NCBI RefSeq assembly: GCF_026262505.1
Contig: NC_067204.1
Coordinates: 8,217,797 to 8,281,796, forward strand
Length of the DNA stretch: 64,000 nt
Source: Trichomonas vaginalis G3
Lineage: Eukaryota > Parabasalia > Trichomonadida > Trichomonadidae
Reading direction: 5' to 3'
This document shows positions 33,523 to 42,825 of the stretch, piece by piece. The stretch's first letter is position 1, and every line of letters starts with the position of its first letter. Under the pieces are notes generated by a model that had not been told where the DNA came from, made no database searches, and saw only the letters and a list, made by a program, of their open reading frames with translations. A program made the translations under genes and the position numbers.

Positions 33523-33550
33523 TGTGCTAAACGCACCTTTGGACACCCTA
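33523..33550 (-). repeat. Mariner right terminal inverted repeat
   Basis: 28 bp, inverted match of 32247-32274. Confidence 0.9.
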
Positions 33551-33808
33551 TATTAAAAATGTAATTGATAGATTAAAATATGAACAGATTGACAATATCG
33601 AATTTTTGGAATTTTGGTTTAAATATCCCGATGGAAAAAAGATTGAAGTTAAAGATAAAGCTGATACTATAACAAAAACAATTACAATGACCGATCCGGA
33701 TAGTGGGGAACAAAAAGAAATAAAACAAACGATAGAAACTGGTGAAAAGTCAATTATTATTGATTATGATTTAAAGGATTATTATTCGATAATGTTAATG
33801 CTTGAATA

Positions 33809-34150
33809 TTAAATAGCCTTAACAAAGAATTTTTCAAGTGATATTTTATATTCATCAACTATTTTATTATAAATATCATTATAAGTTAAATGTAGTTCAG
33901 TTGTTGTTCCGTTCTTTGATATCTTAATTGTGCTAATATCCTTTATAGGATTTATTTTTGCAACTGTTCCGCAGCATGAAACCTCATCATCTATGAAAAA
34001 TTGAATCTTAACGTCCGAATCTTGAACATCACAAAGAATGGCGATAATGTGAATTAATGATTCATAAGGTAAAATAATTAAACCGGATTGATCAATTAAA
34101 TTTATTATTGAATCATAATTATTAATTATTATATCACGGTAAATTTTCAT
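33809..34150 (-). CDS. Small unknown Polinton protein, 113 aa (copy A)
   Basis: MKIYRDIIINNYDSIINL...FVKAI. Its stop overlaps the end of the convergent gene by four bases. Nearly identical to 55133-55474 in copy B, so conserved as a unit. No known domain. Confidence 0.6.
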   Translation of the reverse strand: MKIYRDIIINNYDSIINLIDQSGLIILPYESLIHIIAILCDVQDSDVKIQFFIDDEVSCCGTVAKINPIKDISTIKISKNGTTTELHLTYNDIYNKIVDEYKISLEKFFVKAI

Positions 34151-34477
34151 TAATTCAGAATTAATGTCTATTTTATATGGGTTCTCGATGTTTGATGAAA
34201 GAGGCGGGGGGTATGTTGGATAAGTGGGAATTTCAACAGGTTCTTTACTGGGTTCAGATAAAATGATTGGGTCTCCATCTTCTTTATTTTGCTCCTCCTA
34301 CTTTTTCGGTAAGTCACGAGTTAATAAATTTGGTTGAGTTGCTGACCTTGTTAATTCAGGGCTAACATTAACTTTAACATTTTGAATAATTCGTGATTTA
34401 TCATCATTTACGTTATAACCAACCGTAATCTCTGCTTTTGCGTTAGTGTTCTTTTGACTAGTGAAACGTCTTCTCAT
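34151..34477 (-). pseudogene. Small unknown gene (copy A), broken
   Basis: Begins MRRRFTSQKNTNAKAEITVG at 34477, then a Pro/Thr-rich stretch towards the next gene. The counterpart in copy B is at 55475-55814. Function unknown. Confidence 0.5.
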
Positions 34478-34509
34478 TTATATTCGAATAAAAAAATATA
34501 TTTAAACTT

Positions 34510-35409
34510 TTATTTTGCTGGAAGTTTTGAATCTATTATTCCCTGTATTTGTTCTTGAAGTTGATTTTTAGCTGGTTCATTGTAATTAAAAGACCTAATA
34601 TATTCATTAATTGCATTCTTATAATCATCTGATTTCTCAAATTTTCTTTTATCTGATTCCTTAACTAAATCATAAGTTAAACCTCGTTGCTGATATAATG
34701 GTTTCTTAATTAAATCTTTGAATGCTTGAGATAAAGCACCTGATGCAATTCTTGCTACTATAATTGGTTGGAATTGATGTTTAAGTTCATCTTTAACATT
34801 TGCGAAAACTGGATCGAATAAAGCAACTTTAAAGAATTTCTTAGCTGAAATTTCAGGTCTAATATTTGCATATTGACCATCAAACTGGTTAGAATATCGT
34901 GGTAATCCATCCGGTCCCTCTTCAATAGCATATAATTCTTCATTGAAATAAGAATATGTATTATAACGGTATGAATTAATTGGACCATTTTCACCTTCTC
35001 CAATGTATTGTTTAACAGCTTTTCCATTTTCATCAAATTGCATAGGATAACGTTCATTATATGCTTTACGTTTAGGATAATCCGTCATTGTTAATTTATA
35101 CCCATTTATGACTTTAATATTACCTTGACCATCAGTAACGAAAACTTCATTTATACCATCAGGTTTTCCATTTGGACCCGTAATGTCTGCTTCGTGTGCT
35201 TCCCAATTTGGACCTTGACGTTTGGCATATGCTTGAGCTTCTGGTAATGTTAAAACGTTTCTCATTTGTTTAACATCTTTTTGAAGACCAGCAACAATAT
35301 GAACTAATTCTTTCATTCCATCAGGAACTTTCATAGTTCTATTATATGTACCCTTTTTGTTTGTTCCTTGTTTTAATGGAACCTGTAGAAGATTTGCTAT
35401 TTCTGTCAT
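34510..35409 (-). CDS. Putative structural protein, 299 aa (copy A)
   Basis: Complete frame: [20 protein letters not shown] ... PTMQF-type beta/loop central region ([16 protein letters not shown]) and a helical C-terminal third ([19 protein letters not shown], then [14 protein letters not shown]). It lies directly downstream of the packaging ATPase in the same direction. Not recognised; position suggests a virion or assembly protein. The copy B counterpart (55898-56795) is broken and diverges in its C-terminal third. Confidence 0.55.
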   Translation of the reverse strand: MTEIANLLQVPLKQGTNKKGTYNRTMKVPDGMKELVHIVAGLQKDVKQMRNVLTLPEAQAYAKRQGPNWEAHEADITGPNGKPDGINEVFVTDGQGNIKVINGYKLTMTDYPKRKAYNERYPMQFDENGKAVKQYIGEGENGPINSYRYNTYSYFNEELYAIEEGPDGLPRYSNQFDGQYANIRPEISAKKFFKVALFDPVFANVKDELKHQFQPIIVARIASGALSQAFKDLIKKPLYQQRGLTYDLVKESDKRKFEKSDDYKNAINEYIRSFNYNEPAKNQLQEQIQGIIDSKLPAK

Positions 35410-35449
35410 GTTTAATTATAAATAAAAAATAAAAATTAATTATAAAAAG

Positions 35450-36277
35450 TTAATCAAATTTAACACTTCCTTTATTTAAATCAACTATTATTTTTCCATG
35501 TTCACCTAATTGCTGATATTGTGTGTAAAGTTCATTAATGCTCATTGGTAAATTCACTTGATAAAGCATAACGTTCAACTGTTGACGACTAAACCCACTG
35601 AAAATGAAAAGGGTTGTTAGATTTGATTTAATGTTTGTGCTTAATGCTTTGAAGTATTGAACAGCCATAAAGAATGAACACTGAATGTGTCGACATTGAG
35701 TTAATAACTGATTAAAATATGATTTCTCATTTGTTATTAGTTTTGATTTCACTGCATCATCTAGAAAAATGAGTGAATGCAAAAATTCTCTATCAAAATT
35801 TGAAATAGAAAGTGTTTCAAATAATTCATCCCGTTGTTTATCAATAATTTTATCCTCTAATCCTTGCTTCTTGATTGTATTATATAATTCTTTATACATT
35901 AAAAAGTTTTTTAAATAATCTTCTGCTTCTTCTTGTGATAAATAAATAATTGGAATTTTGATTAAATGCTTTAAAGATTCAAATGTATCATCTGAAGGTG
36001 AACCTGAACGGTTGATATAAATTAACACATGTGAATAGGGGGAAGTGTTAGCAATAATGATAATTTGTTTTAATATCGTTAATGTTTTACCTTTATTCTG
36101 TTTACCAATTGCTGCAGTGATTGAATTTAAGTAACATTCAGAATATGGAATTTTCATTAATTTTTCCTTAGATAGAGCATTTCTATTATCACTCAATGCT
36201 TCATTAATCATATCATCTACGTATGTATTATATACTCCTGCTAATTCTTCATAAGGAGTGTATGAATTTAAATCCAT
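35450..36277 (-). CDS. FtsK/HerA-type genome-packaging ATPase, 275 aa (copy A)
   Basis: Walker A at residues 58-65 (GKQNKGKT). Walker B is around 168-173 (LIFLDD). A following TQCRH segment and LFIFSGFSRQQ match the arginine-finger/sensor side of A32-like packaging ATPases. Polintons carry this ATPase to load DNA into capsids. It sits between the capsid gene and the 299-aa gene, all leftward, as in copy B. It looks whole. Confidence 0.85.
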   Translation of the reverse strand: MDLNSYTPYEELAGVYNTYVDDMINEALSDNRNALSKEKLMKIPYSECYLNSITAAIGKQNKGKTLTILKQIIIIANTSPYSHVLIYINRSGSPSDDTFESLKHLIKIPIIYLSQEEAEDYLKNFLMYKELYNTIKKQGLEDKIIDKQRDELFETLSISNFDREFLHSLIFLDDAVKSKLITNEKSYFNQLLTQCRHIQCSFFMAVQYFKALSTNIKSNLTTLFIFSGFSRQQLNVMLYQVNLPMSINELYTQYQQLGEHGKIIVDLNKGSVKFD

Positions 36278-36300
36278 TAATCAAAAATAAATTTATAATT

Positions 36301-37939
36301 TTAAACATTTCTATTCATCAATATTTCATCATATGAACTTCTATACTGTGGGTGTACCTGTTGGATGATATTTCAAAACCTTCATCCGGTGTCCATGTCC
36401 AATATGTAGTCCTAGTAAACCAAACCTGAGGAGGATTTGTCACCTTTGAACAGTAAGTGTCATTTTCACCCTGAATGATTGGATAAGCTTTCACTTGTAC
36501 TGTAACTGTGAGTTGAAAGTTTCTAATCCATCAAAGAATATACCCGCTCCATCATGTTGAACTGGAATAGTGCATAAGAATGAAGTTTGGTCTTTCCATG
36601 TTCTAGCTAATGGCGTGCCATCATCTGCATTCAGTGGTCTAGTTAATGAGTCCTCGTATTCTTCTGTGCATTCATTCACTCCATCTAAATCAGAAGCTTG
36701 AAGCATACGTGTAAAGAATATGTCCCCACTGTGGTCATCGCTTGATCGGGGAAGTTTCTGGAATCTATAGTGACCTGAAGACCTCGAAGCATTGGATTTT
36801 CTAAAACCGTTCTTTGCATTGCATTCTTCGGAAATGCTAACACAACATCTGTAACATTATGAAGAGCGTATGAGAAAATCTGAGCTAATACCTTCAGGAG
36901 TGATGCAACCTCCATTTAGTGAACGAACGTCAATATGTTGAGCTGGAATCATGAATGGATCTTCCTTACTGAATAAACGTGGTATTGCTTTAACTGATTC
37001 TTCAATTAAACCGTATCCTGGTGTAATGCATTTATCCTCTAAAACTTCCATCTTTGTGCATGAAATAATAACGTCATCAACTGTTGCGTCAGCAGATGTA
37101 GCGGCTAAGCTTGTAATTAATTTGGCAGGAAGTCCGATTTGTTGGAATTTGCGATCATATTTATAAACATGATTCATAATCTTTTCATAATTTTCATCAG
37201 TTATCTTTTCATAAACGTAATTTTGTAAATCAGCAACTCTTAACGGGTCAACCTGACAAAATACTAAAGTATCCCTCAAAACATAATATTTAAGAATGAT
37301 ATCACCAAATGATTTAGGATAATCATCGAACGCCTGAAATGCTAACAAATCATTTACCGGAAAATCATATCAAAAGTGACATCAACTTCTTCATTTGCTT
37401 TCTTGAAAACTTCTGAAGGGTCAATATATTTACCACATACTGAGTTATCATATTTTTGAACATTATTATATAACGAATGAACAAACTTTTTAACTTTCCT
37501 TTCTGATTTTGGTTTATATGTTGCAAATGCGAAAGATTCACGGGCGCAATCCATCTGAAGATAACCGGCATCACCTCTTTCGGTTTCTACTTCTAATTGT
37601 TTAAAGCTTTGATTTGATGATTTGTAACCACAACGAATAAACGCATGCATTTAAAAGCGGCATCACATGTGAAAGCTTTATTTGAAACTAGAGTTGCTTT
37701 AACTTTGCGTTTAATATATGTGTCACCTAATTGGTTCACATCATGAGCAGGGTTTGTAATTCTTAAATGAGTTTGTTTATCATCAAAATATGGAGCATCA
37801 GAGTCATAGCATGAACTTTCAAGTTCTCTATAATATCTTCTACCGTCATTCTTTGCGAATATTTCATTTATCTTTTTCGAATGAATGAAATACATTTCCA
37901 TTAATCGGTTTAGTTTGGCACCAAATAGTTAGTCGTCAT
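36301..37939 (-). pseudogene. Major capsid protein, double jelly roll (copy A), broken
   Basis: Same gene as 57675-59316 in copy B. Recognisable segments are ITNPAHDVNQLGDTYIKRKVKATL, the DSRNFPDQAMTTVG region, and the FFDGLETFNSQ strand near the C-terminus. Several breaks. A fossil part of Polinton A. Confidence 0.75.
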
Positions 37940-38007
37940 TTATTAATAAATAAAAATCAAAATTAAAAGATGAAAATGAATTTTTAATTTTAATGAAATA
38001 ATCAACT

Positions 38008-38223
38008 ATGGCTGCAGGTATATTTAAGAAACTGTGGAATAAAGTAAAAAGAGGAGCGAGTAAAGTTTGGGAAACATTGAAGAAGGGGGCAAATTGGATA
38101 TTTAAGAATAAAGAAGCAATTAGTGACGTTGCTGAATCAATAACACCAAAAGCTGCCCCAATAAGAGAAGTTTTAAATAAAGGAGAAAAAGTTTATCAAA
38201 GACTACAACCGATACTAAGATAA
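38008..38223 (+). CDS. Cationic amphipathic peptide 1, 71 aa (copy A)
   Basis: MAAGIFKKLWNKVKRGASKVW, then LKKGANWIFKNKEAISDVAESI; lysine-rich helices with Trp/Phe on one face. It resembles membrane-active helices such as the adenovirus protein VI amphipathic helix. The N-terminal MAAG(I/F)FKKLW is shared with the convergent gene next door. Near identical in copy B. Confidence 0.6.
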   Translation: MAAGIFKKLWNKVKRGASKVWETLKKGANWIFKNKEAISDVAESITPKAAPIREVLNKGEKVYQRLQPILR

Positions 38224-38235
38224 AAATAATTTTAA

Positions 38236-38268
38236 GCCGCTAAGTGGCGAGATGATCCATAGGATCTC
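38236..38268. repeat. Double-hairpin module (copy A, between peptide genes)
   Basis: GCCGC/GTGGC with loop TAA, then a GATCC/GGATC stem with loop ATA. It lies between the convergent amphipathic peptide genes; the same junction in copy B has no such sequence. Confidence 0.7.
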
Positions 38269-38283
38269 ATATTTATTTTTCCA

Positions 38284-38518
38284 CTATCTACCTCCTATTT
38301 TATTAAGTATTCCTTCAGCTATTCCACCAATTGCGTTACCTGCTTGTGCCCATCGCCGGATTACCTGCTTTAGTACCTAATACCCCACCTATGATAGTTC
38401 CTGCCGTTTTCGCTACTGGTGCCAAAAAGTTTGCAATGGGTTTAATAATCTTTTTATGAACCCAACCCGCAGCTTTCTTAATTCCATCCCATAATTTTTT
38501 AAAGAATCCTGCCGCCAT
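38284..38518 (-). pseudogene. Cationic amphipathic peptide 2 (copy A), broken
   Basis: Starts MAAGFFKKLWDGIKKAAGWV at 38518. Counterpart of the whole 78-aa gene at 59623 in copy B; convergent with peptide 1. Confidence 0.6.
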
Positions 38519-38585
38519 TTCTGATTTAATATTAATTAAAAAAATATATTTCATCACTTATATTCTAATTTTTATTTAATGATAA

Positions 38586-38954
38586 ATGAAACCGATTTTA
38601 AAAATAAATGAAACAGAGGAGGAAGAAATAAATGAAAGTGAAGATGTTCAACAAAAAATAAACGTTGTTAAACCAATTACTGAAATAAAAATTTTTTCAT
38701 CTGTTGAAGAATTTAATGACTATTATGCTAATAATAAAAAATTATTTGAAGAATTGACAACGTGTAAATTGAATAAAATGTTTAAAGTTGATGGATTCAA
38801 AATTTCAAAAATAAAAGGAGTGGTTAGTTTGAAATCTATTCCTCAATCAAGAATCACCTCATTAATGAAAATTGATGATTTAACAAAAAGAATAGAAGAG
38901 ATTGAAGAAAGAATGAATCAAATAATTGATTTCATAAATTCAAATAATCATTAG
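38586..38954 (+). CDS. Small unknown Polinton protein, 122 aa (copy A)
   Basis: Acidic N-terminus (ETEEEEINESEDVQQ), then a compact alpha/beta part (EIKIFSSVEEFNDYY, LKSIPQSRITSLMKI) and a C-terminal helix (KRIEEIEERMNQIIDFI). Conserved with 59926-60306 in B. Not recognised. Confidence 0.6.
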   Translation: MKPILKINETEEEEINESEDVQQKINVVKPITEIKIFSSVEEFNDYYANNKKLFEELTTCKLNKMFKVDGFKISKIKGVVSLKSIPQSRITSLMKIDDLTKRIEEIEERMNQIIDFINSNNH

Positions 38955-38958
38955 TTTC

Positions 38959-39432
38959 TTAAAGTTCAATGTTGAACTCATCAAATTCATCTTCATCATT
39001 ACCATTACCTTTAGCGAGTTTATTTACTCTTTCAACTTTATCTTTTGATAGTCTATCGTTTAATTTTTTCTGAAGTTTTTCGTTACCAAGTTCTAAAATT
39101 TTACACGGATGATATTTAAACCCGTTAAATTCTTTTTCCTCAATTTTAATCATTAATCTACAAAGAACTTTAGTGAGGTGGTTTTGTTGTTTAAACCATT
39201 TATCCTTAATATTTGTTATAAATTCAATATCCGGAATTAATTCCCAAATTTTTGAATTTTCGATTAATTTACCATCAAATGCAAAAGCAATAGGTTTAAT
39301 ATTAAACTTACCTTTATAAAATAAACTTTGTATGCAATCATCAAAATAAACGTCTACTTGTTTAACCTGGGTGAGAATTGGTGAAAGTTTATCCATTAAT
39401 TGATTCACAGTCACGAATTTTGATTCACTCAT
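38959..39432 (-). CDS. Small unknown Polinton protein, 157 aa (copy A)
   Basis: MSESKFVTVNQLMDKLSPIL, a beta-rich middle, then a basic helix and an acidic tail (DEDEFDEFNIEL). The last inward-reading core gene at the right end in both elements. The start codon follows a TTCGTAAGAAATG sequence shared with other Polinton starts. Confidence 0.6.
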   Translation of the reverse strand: MSESKFVTVNQLMDKLSPILTQVKQVDVYFDDCIQSLFYKGKFNIKPIAFAFDGKLIENSKIWELIPDIEFITNIKDKWFKQQNHLTKVLCRLMIKIEEKEFNGFKYHPCKILELGNEKLQKKLNDRLSKDKVERVNKLAKGNGNDEDEFDEFNIEL

Positions 39433-39482
39433 TTCTTACGAATTAAAAAAATAAATTATTCAAAAATGTAAGACATGAATTT

Positions 39483-39938
39483 TTAAAGTTTATCTTTATC
39501 TTTACACCTTTCATCACTTCCAATATATTTATATCTCAGTTTTGATTTAGCATTTTCATATTCATTAGCGTTTAATAATTCACAGTCTTCCTTTTTAAAT
39601 TGATGTTTAAGATATTCAGGATTTAATACTCTACGTTTATATGCTCCTAACTTAGTTCTAAAGGTTTTTCTACAAAATTTAGGAATTCCATCCTCTTTAA
39701 TGTCATCAATGATTTCCATTTCATTATTTTCAATTTCTTCTTCTCGTTTATGAGGTCTTTGATTATGACTCCATTGATTCCATGAAATTAAATATTCTTT
39801 ATCATTATATTTATACCTCATTAGCTTATTTTGGCTTTCATATTCATTTAATAATTCACAATCTTCATTTTTAAATTGAAGTTTAACCCATTCAGGATTT
39901 AAACAATGTTTAATTAATCGCGGAATATCTGACATCAT
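39483..39938 (-). CDS. Inverted, shorter copy of the TIR-borne protein gene
   Basis: 151 codons, matching the first 150 of the gene at 24273 because the right terminal repeat carries most of that gene. It reads inward. Whether both copies are expressed is unknown. Confidence 0.55.
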   Translation of the reverse strand: MMSDIPRLIKHCLNPEWVKLQFKNEDCELLNEYESQNKLMRYKYNDKEYLISWNQWSHNQRPHKREEEIENNEMEIIDDIKEDGIPKFCRKTFRTKLGAYKRRVLNPEYLKHQFKKEDCELLNANEYENAKSKLRYKYIGSDERCKDKDKL

Positions 39939-40090
39939 CTATATATAGCTTCTTTTATAAAAGATAAAAAAATAAATTATTTTAAAATTAATGTTAATTT
40001 TTTAATGATTTATAAATAAATATATTTTAATGCATCGTCTATATATAGATGTAACAAAAAAAGTCACTAAACCCGTCATATCCTACTACT
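39489..40090 (-). repeat. Right terminal inverted repeat of Polinton A
   Basis: 602 bp, inverted match of 24121-24722. One base difference was noticed, changing a Ser codon to Leu in the gene it carries. Confidence 0.9.
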
Positions 40091-40287
40091 GTCCAGCATT
40101 TCGAAGTTAATTATGAGATTTTTATATATTTAATTGATGTATAAGTATGTTATTATAAGCAGCTATCAATGAAGTATGATTTCAAACTAAAGAATATTTT
40201 CAAATCTTTGACGATTATACAGCTTCGCTGCGCGCCGATATAAGCTGATAAAAGTGACAAAATCGGGTTTATAAACGGCATCACAAA

Positions 40288-41307
40288 ATGATTCTTTATT
40301 TACTTGGTTTTAGACGCATCAGATCTTATATTTCCTATGCTTCAACAGACTCATATACATCCTATAATTCGAGCTCTAACTATTCTACGCTTCAAAAAGG
40401 TAATGTTTCCGATTGCCCTTGTATGGTTAACAATTATACGTGTATTCCTGATTGTTGCTGTGCTCCAAAATGCTCATATTTCTATAATGAAAACTATACA
40501 AAATGCTATCCAGCTCCTACAGCTGATTTAGTAACAATGTGTTCATCAGTTTCAAAGGATCAAGTCGGTACTGTTTCAGATTGGTTATCACGTGTTATCT
40601 TCTGCGTATATAGAGAAAACAATCCACTTACGTCTCGAGGTATAACTTATGAAGTTCCAAATGCAGATTATGAAAATGATGCCCTCAATAATACAATAGC
40701 AAGTTTAATAACAAGTTCGTCAACCTCTTATAATTATTTAACAGAAAGCGATGCACTTACTGTCACAGGAGCAAATAAAACAAATAGAGGATATCTTTTT
40801 GGCCAGAATGTGTTGTTATCTGATGGTACCAATTTCCAATTTAACTCTACATCTGATAATTTTAATATTGGAGTTGAATTTGGTATGAATCTTAACTTTG
40901 AATTTGATATAACAAACGGAACTCTTCCAAACTCATCCATAGCAATGCTTTCTAGCGCACAAACTACTTCATTGCGTATAGCACCTAATGTTTCTGATAC
41001 AATTAACATAGTTGTCGATAATTCAAATATTGAACAGACAAAATTCCTCGGTTTATCACTTTCAATCTTTTACAAAGTAGTCGGATACAAAGAAGCTCCC
41101 CAATACATTCTTTCTTCTGCAACAATAAATACAACAACAACAGACTACCCAGAAGGACAACATGCTGGCAGTATTAATGGTACACATGTTGTTGGCTATA
41201 TTGGCTTCTACGAACTTCCTAACAGCGAAAATTTGTTGCAACAATCAGACGATGCTGATGAAAACTCATGGCTTCCATTTAATTGGAGAGGTGTCAACCT
41301 TAATTAA
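40288..41307 (+). CDS. Tectonic-domain protein, 339 codons, with C-terminal membrane anchor out of frame
   Basis: The cysteine cluster at residues 43-62 (CPCMVNNYTCIPDCCCAPKC) is the hallmark of the tectonic family, ciliary transition-zone proteins of the MKS/B9 complex. A long beta-rich, N-glycosylation-rich ectodomain follows (many NxS/T, for example NGT, NVS, NTT), as expected for an extracellular or lumenal domain. The frame ends after NWRGVNLN. In the next frame the sequence continues to 41362 and encodes a hydrophobic anchor (LWLFVFMLFVLFILYL), so a one-base indel near 41,285 probably separates the anchor. The N-terminal signal is weak (MILYLLGF). It is stranded between two Polintons; A ends 197 bp upstream. 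Confidence 0.72.
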   Translation: MILYLLGFRRIRSYISYASTDSYTSYNSSSNYSTLQKGNVSDCPCMVNNYTCIPDCCCAPKCSYFYNENYTKCYPAPTADLVTMCSSVSKDQVGTVSDWLSRVIFCVYRENNPLTSRGITYEVPNADYENDALNNTIASLITSSSTSYNYLTESDALTVTGANKTNRGYLFGQNVLLSDGTNFQFNSTSDNFNIGVEFGMNLNFEFDITNGTLPNSSIAMLSSAQTTSLRIAPNVSDTINIVVDNSNIEQTKFLGLSLSIFYKVVGYKEAPQYILSSATINTTTTDYPEGQHAGSINGTHVVGYIGFYELPNSENLLQQSDDADENSWLPFNWRGVNLN

Positions 41308-41462
41308 GCAATTATGGCTTTTTGTATTCATGTTATTTGTATTATTTATTTTGTATTTGTAAATAAAAATTTGTAAATATAAAAAAATGTTAAAAATTGT
41401 TATTTTCTTGGATATAACAAGCTGTTGATGCATAATATAATGGTCTGATACATGCATGTAGT

Positions 41463-41694
41463 AGTAGTATATGAAGCGGGTTGTGTGACTTTTTTTGTAA
41501 ACGTAAGAATTCATACAATATTGAACGATTTTGTATCATTTTTTTTAACATATGAAGTAAAAAATGTATGATTCTTACGGTTTTTTATTCTTACGTTTTT
41601 GAATAAATCAAGATTTAAAAAATTAACTTCTTACGTAAAATTAAAACTAAGTTAAATTTATTTTTTTATTTTTTTAATTCGTAAGAAAATGAGT
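41463..41694 (+). repeat. Left terminal inverted repeat of Polinton B
   Basis: 232 bp, identical to the inverted 60776-61007. It ends at the second codon (ATG AGT) of the gene at 41689, so the repeat carries that gene's promoter and start. Confidence 0.92.
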
Positions 41695-42825
41695 ATAACA
41701 ACTAATTCATTGAAATCTTTAAAGTTCACTAATTCAGAATTAGAAAATATTTTAGAAAATTTTGGAGACGGTTCTTATCCAACATATATGCAGAATGTGA
41801 AAGAGTTTTCCAGATTGTTGAATGAATTTAAATATAACGGACCAATTACTAAAAAGGCTATAATGAGATATTTATATCCCAAAAAAGTTGAAAAACAGGA
41901 GAATATTCCTCTTTATGGTCCGGAGGACCTGGGCTCAGCGAGCCTTGAAACACCTCCTGAATATTTTGAAGAAAAAATTAAACAAGATGAATATTATAAC
42001 GATGAGATTGAGAAATTGGAACAATTAAGAAATGAAATAGATGAAAGAATTAGTGAATTGAGAAATGCTGAGAATGAAGTAGAGGGTTTAATGAATATCC
42101 CAGCTTCAGAATCAGAAGTTCAAAAATCACATGAGGAAAGATATAAAAATTACTTTTTGGAATCTACTAAAAATTTATTAGATGGTGATATTGACGAAAC
42201 ACTTTCAGAAGAAGGCACAAAATTTATTCATAAACATAAGCTTCAGTTTATTGACGATGGAGATTATCCATGTATATTACTTTCACCTCCTCTTGATTCT
42301 GAAAAATTCAAAAAAGCACTGAAAAATGTAACATATGCAACAAATACGATTAAGAAAGAAGACCATGATATTTACACAAATTATTATTTAAATAAATGTA
42401 CAGGTGTTGATCAAGTTTTTGATTTGTTCGATAAAATATCAAAAGAAACAATTGGTACATATAAAATTTTATGCGATTGTGGTTTCATTATTGAAGATAC
42501 CAATAATGTTTCATATGAAAGAACAGCACCGAAGGAAGACGAAGTTGAAAGGTCTATACCATTCGTTATTAAGAACATAAAAGATATGAAAACTTATAAA
42601 CATTATATTTATTCATTTATTTCAGAAAAAATGGAAGCAACCCATAAAACATCTTCTCATCATTTTATAGCTATTCATACATTCCTTTTCAAAGTTGTGA
42701 AATTAAATAAGACAGGAATTAGATTTAATGTATCAGGGTATGCATTCTTGAGTAAATTAAAATGCATTCGTCACGTCGCAGATGATAAAAATTTATGTGT
42801 TCTTAATTCATTTTATGGACTTTAG
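41689..42825 (+). CDS. Unknown conserved protein upstream of polB, 378 aa
   Basis: Complete frame. The N-terminal 70 residues are alpha-helical (LKFTNSELENILENFG, EFSRLLNEFKYNG). A coiled coil of E/K/R runs around residues 97-125. The C-terminal 250 residues form an alpha/beta domain with Cys pairs (CDCGF) and conserved ends (THKTSSHHFIAIHTFLFKV, NVSGYAFLSKLKCIRHV). It precedes polB by about 80 bases in both elements, so a role in replication or priming is plausible, but no catalytic motif was recognised. A 28-bp double-hairpin module is translated in frame around residues 77-86. Confidence 0.75.
   Translation: MSITTNSLKSLKFTNSELENILENFGDGSYPTYMQNVKEFSRLLNEFKYNGPITKKAIMRYLYPKKVEKQENIPLYGPEDLGSASLETPPEYFEEKIKQDEYYNDEIEKLEQLRNEIDERISELRNAENEVEGLMNIPASESEVQKSHEERYKNYFLESTKNLLDGDIDETLSEEGTKFIHKHKLQFIDDGDYPCILLSPPLDSEKFKKALKNVTYATNTIKKEDHDIYTNYYLNKCTGVDQVFDLFDKISKETIGTYKILCDCGFIIEDTNNVSYERTAPKEDEVERSIPFVIKNIKDMKTYKHYIYSFISEKMEATHKTSSHHFIAIHTFLFKVVKLNKTGIRFNVSGYAFLSKLKCIRHVADDKNLCVLNSFYGL
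41917..41944. repeat. Double-hairpin module, 28 bp (copy B)
   Basis: GGTCC/GGACC with loop GGA, linker TG, GGCTC/GAGCC with loop AGC. Both stems perfect. Translated in frame in the 378-aa gene; copy A has no such sequence in its counterpart. Confidence 0.85.

Larger units (their letters stand above)
32247..33550 (-). mobile_element. Tvmar1-like mariner (Tc1/mariner), 1,304 bp
   Basis: 28-bp terminal inverted repeats (TAGGGTGTCCAAAGGTG..., one mismatch between ends), flanked by a TA target duplication at 32245-32246 and 33551-33552. The empty site is seen in Polinton B, where the same sequence runs ...GATGGTATTAAAAATG without interruption near 54870. Size and transposase agree with Tvmar1, the abundant mariner of T. 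vaginalis. Clean ends point to a recent insertion. Confidence 0.95.
32027..33812 (+). pseudogene. Small structural gene (copy A) interrupted by a mariner
   Basis: Same gene as 54657-55136 in copy B (MVKRYFPVINKTRIRL ... YYSIMLMLEY). Here a 1,304-bp mariner sits inside it (32247-33550). Function unknown. Confidence 0.8.
24121..40090. mobile_element. Polinton/Maverick copy A, 15,970 bp, broken
   Basis: Bounded by 602-bp terminal inverted repeats beginning 5'-AG and flanked by GTCCAG on both sides (24115-24120 and 40091-40096), the 6-bp target duplication typical of Polintons. Parts in order: TIR-borne gene, unknown gene, protein-primed DNA polymerase B (partial), small genes, tail-fibre-like gene, small structural genes, packaging ATPase, major capsid gene, two amphipathic peptides, two small genes, inverted copy of the TIR gene. 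No integrase or primase-helicase was recognised in this copy. A mariner is nested at 32247-33550. The element is broken, roughly ten breaks. The arms differ at about one position noticed in 602, so insertion looks recent. Confidence 0.9.

Noticed and set aside
40200-40245. CAGCTT...AAGCTG inverted repeat as another double-hairpin module
   Set aside because: Single stem with a 16-base loop, outside both Polintons; does not fit the 5-bp stem, 3-nt loop plan.
41062-41514. Minus-strand ORFs over the tectonic 3' end
   Set aside because: No start context; antisense of a protein-like frame and AT-rich flank.
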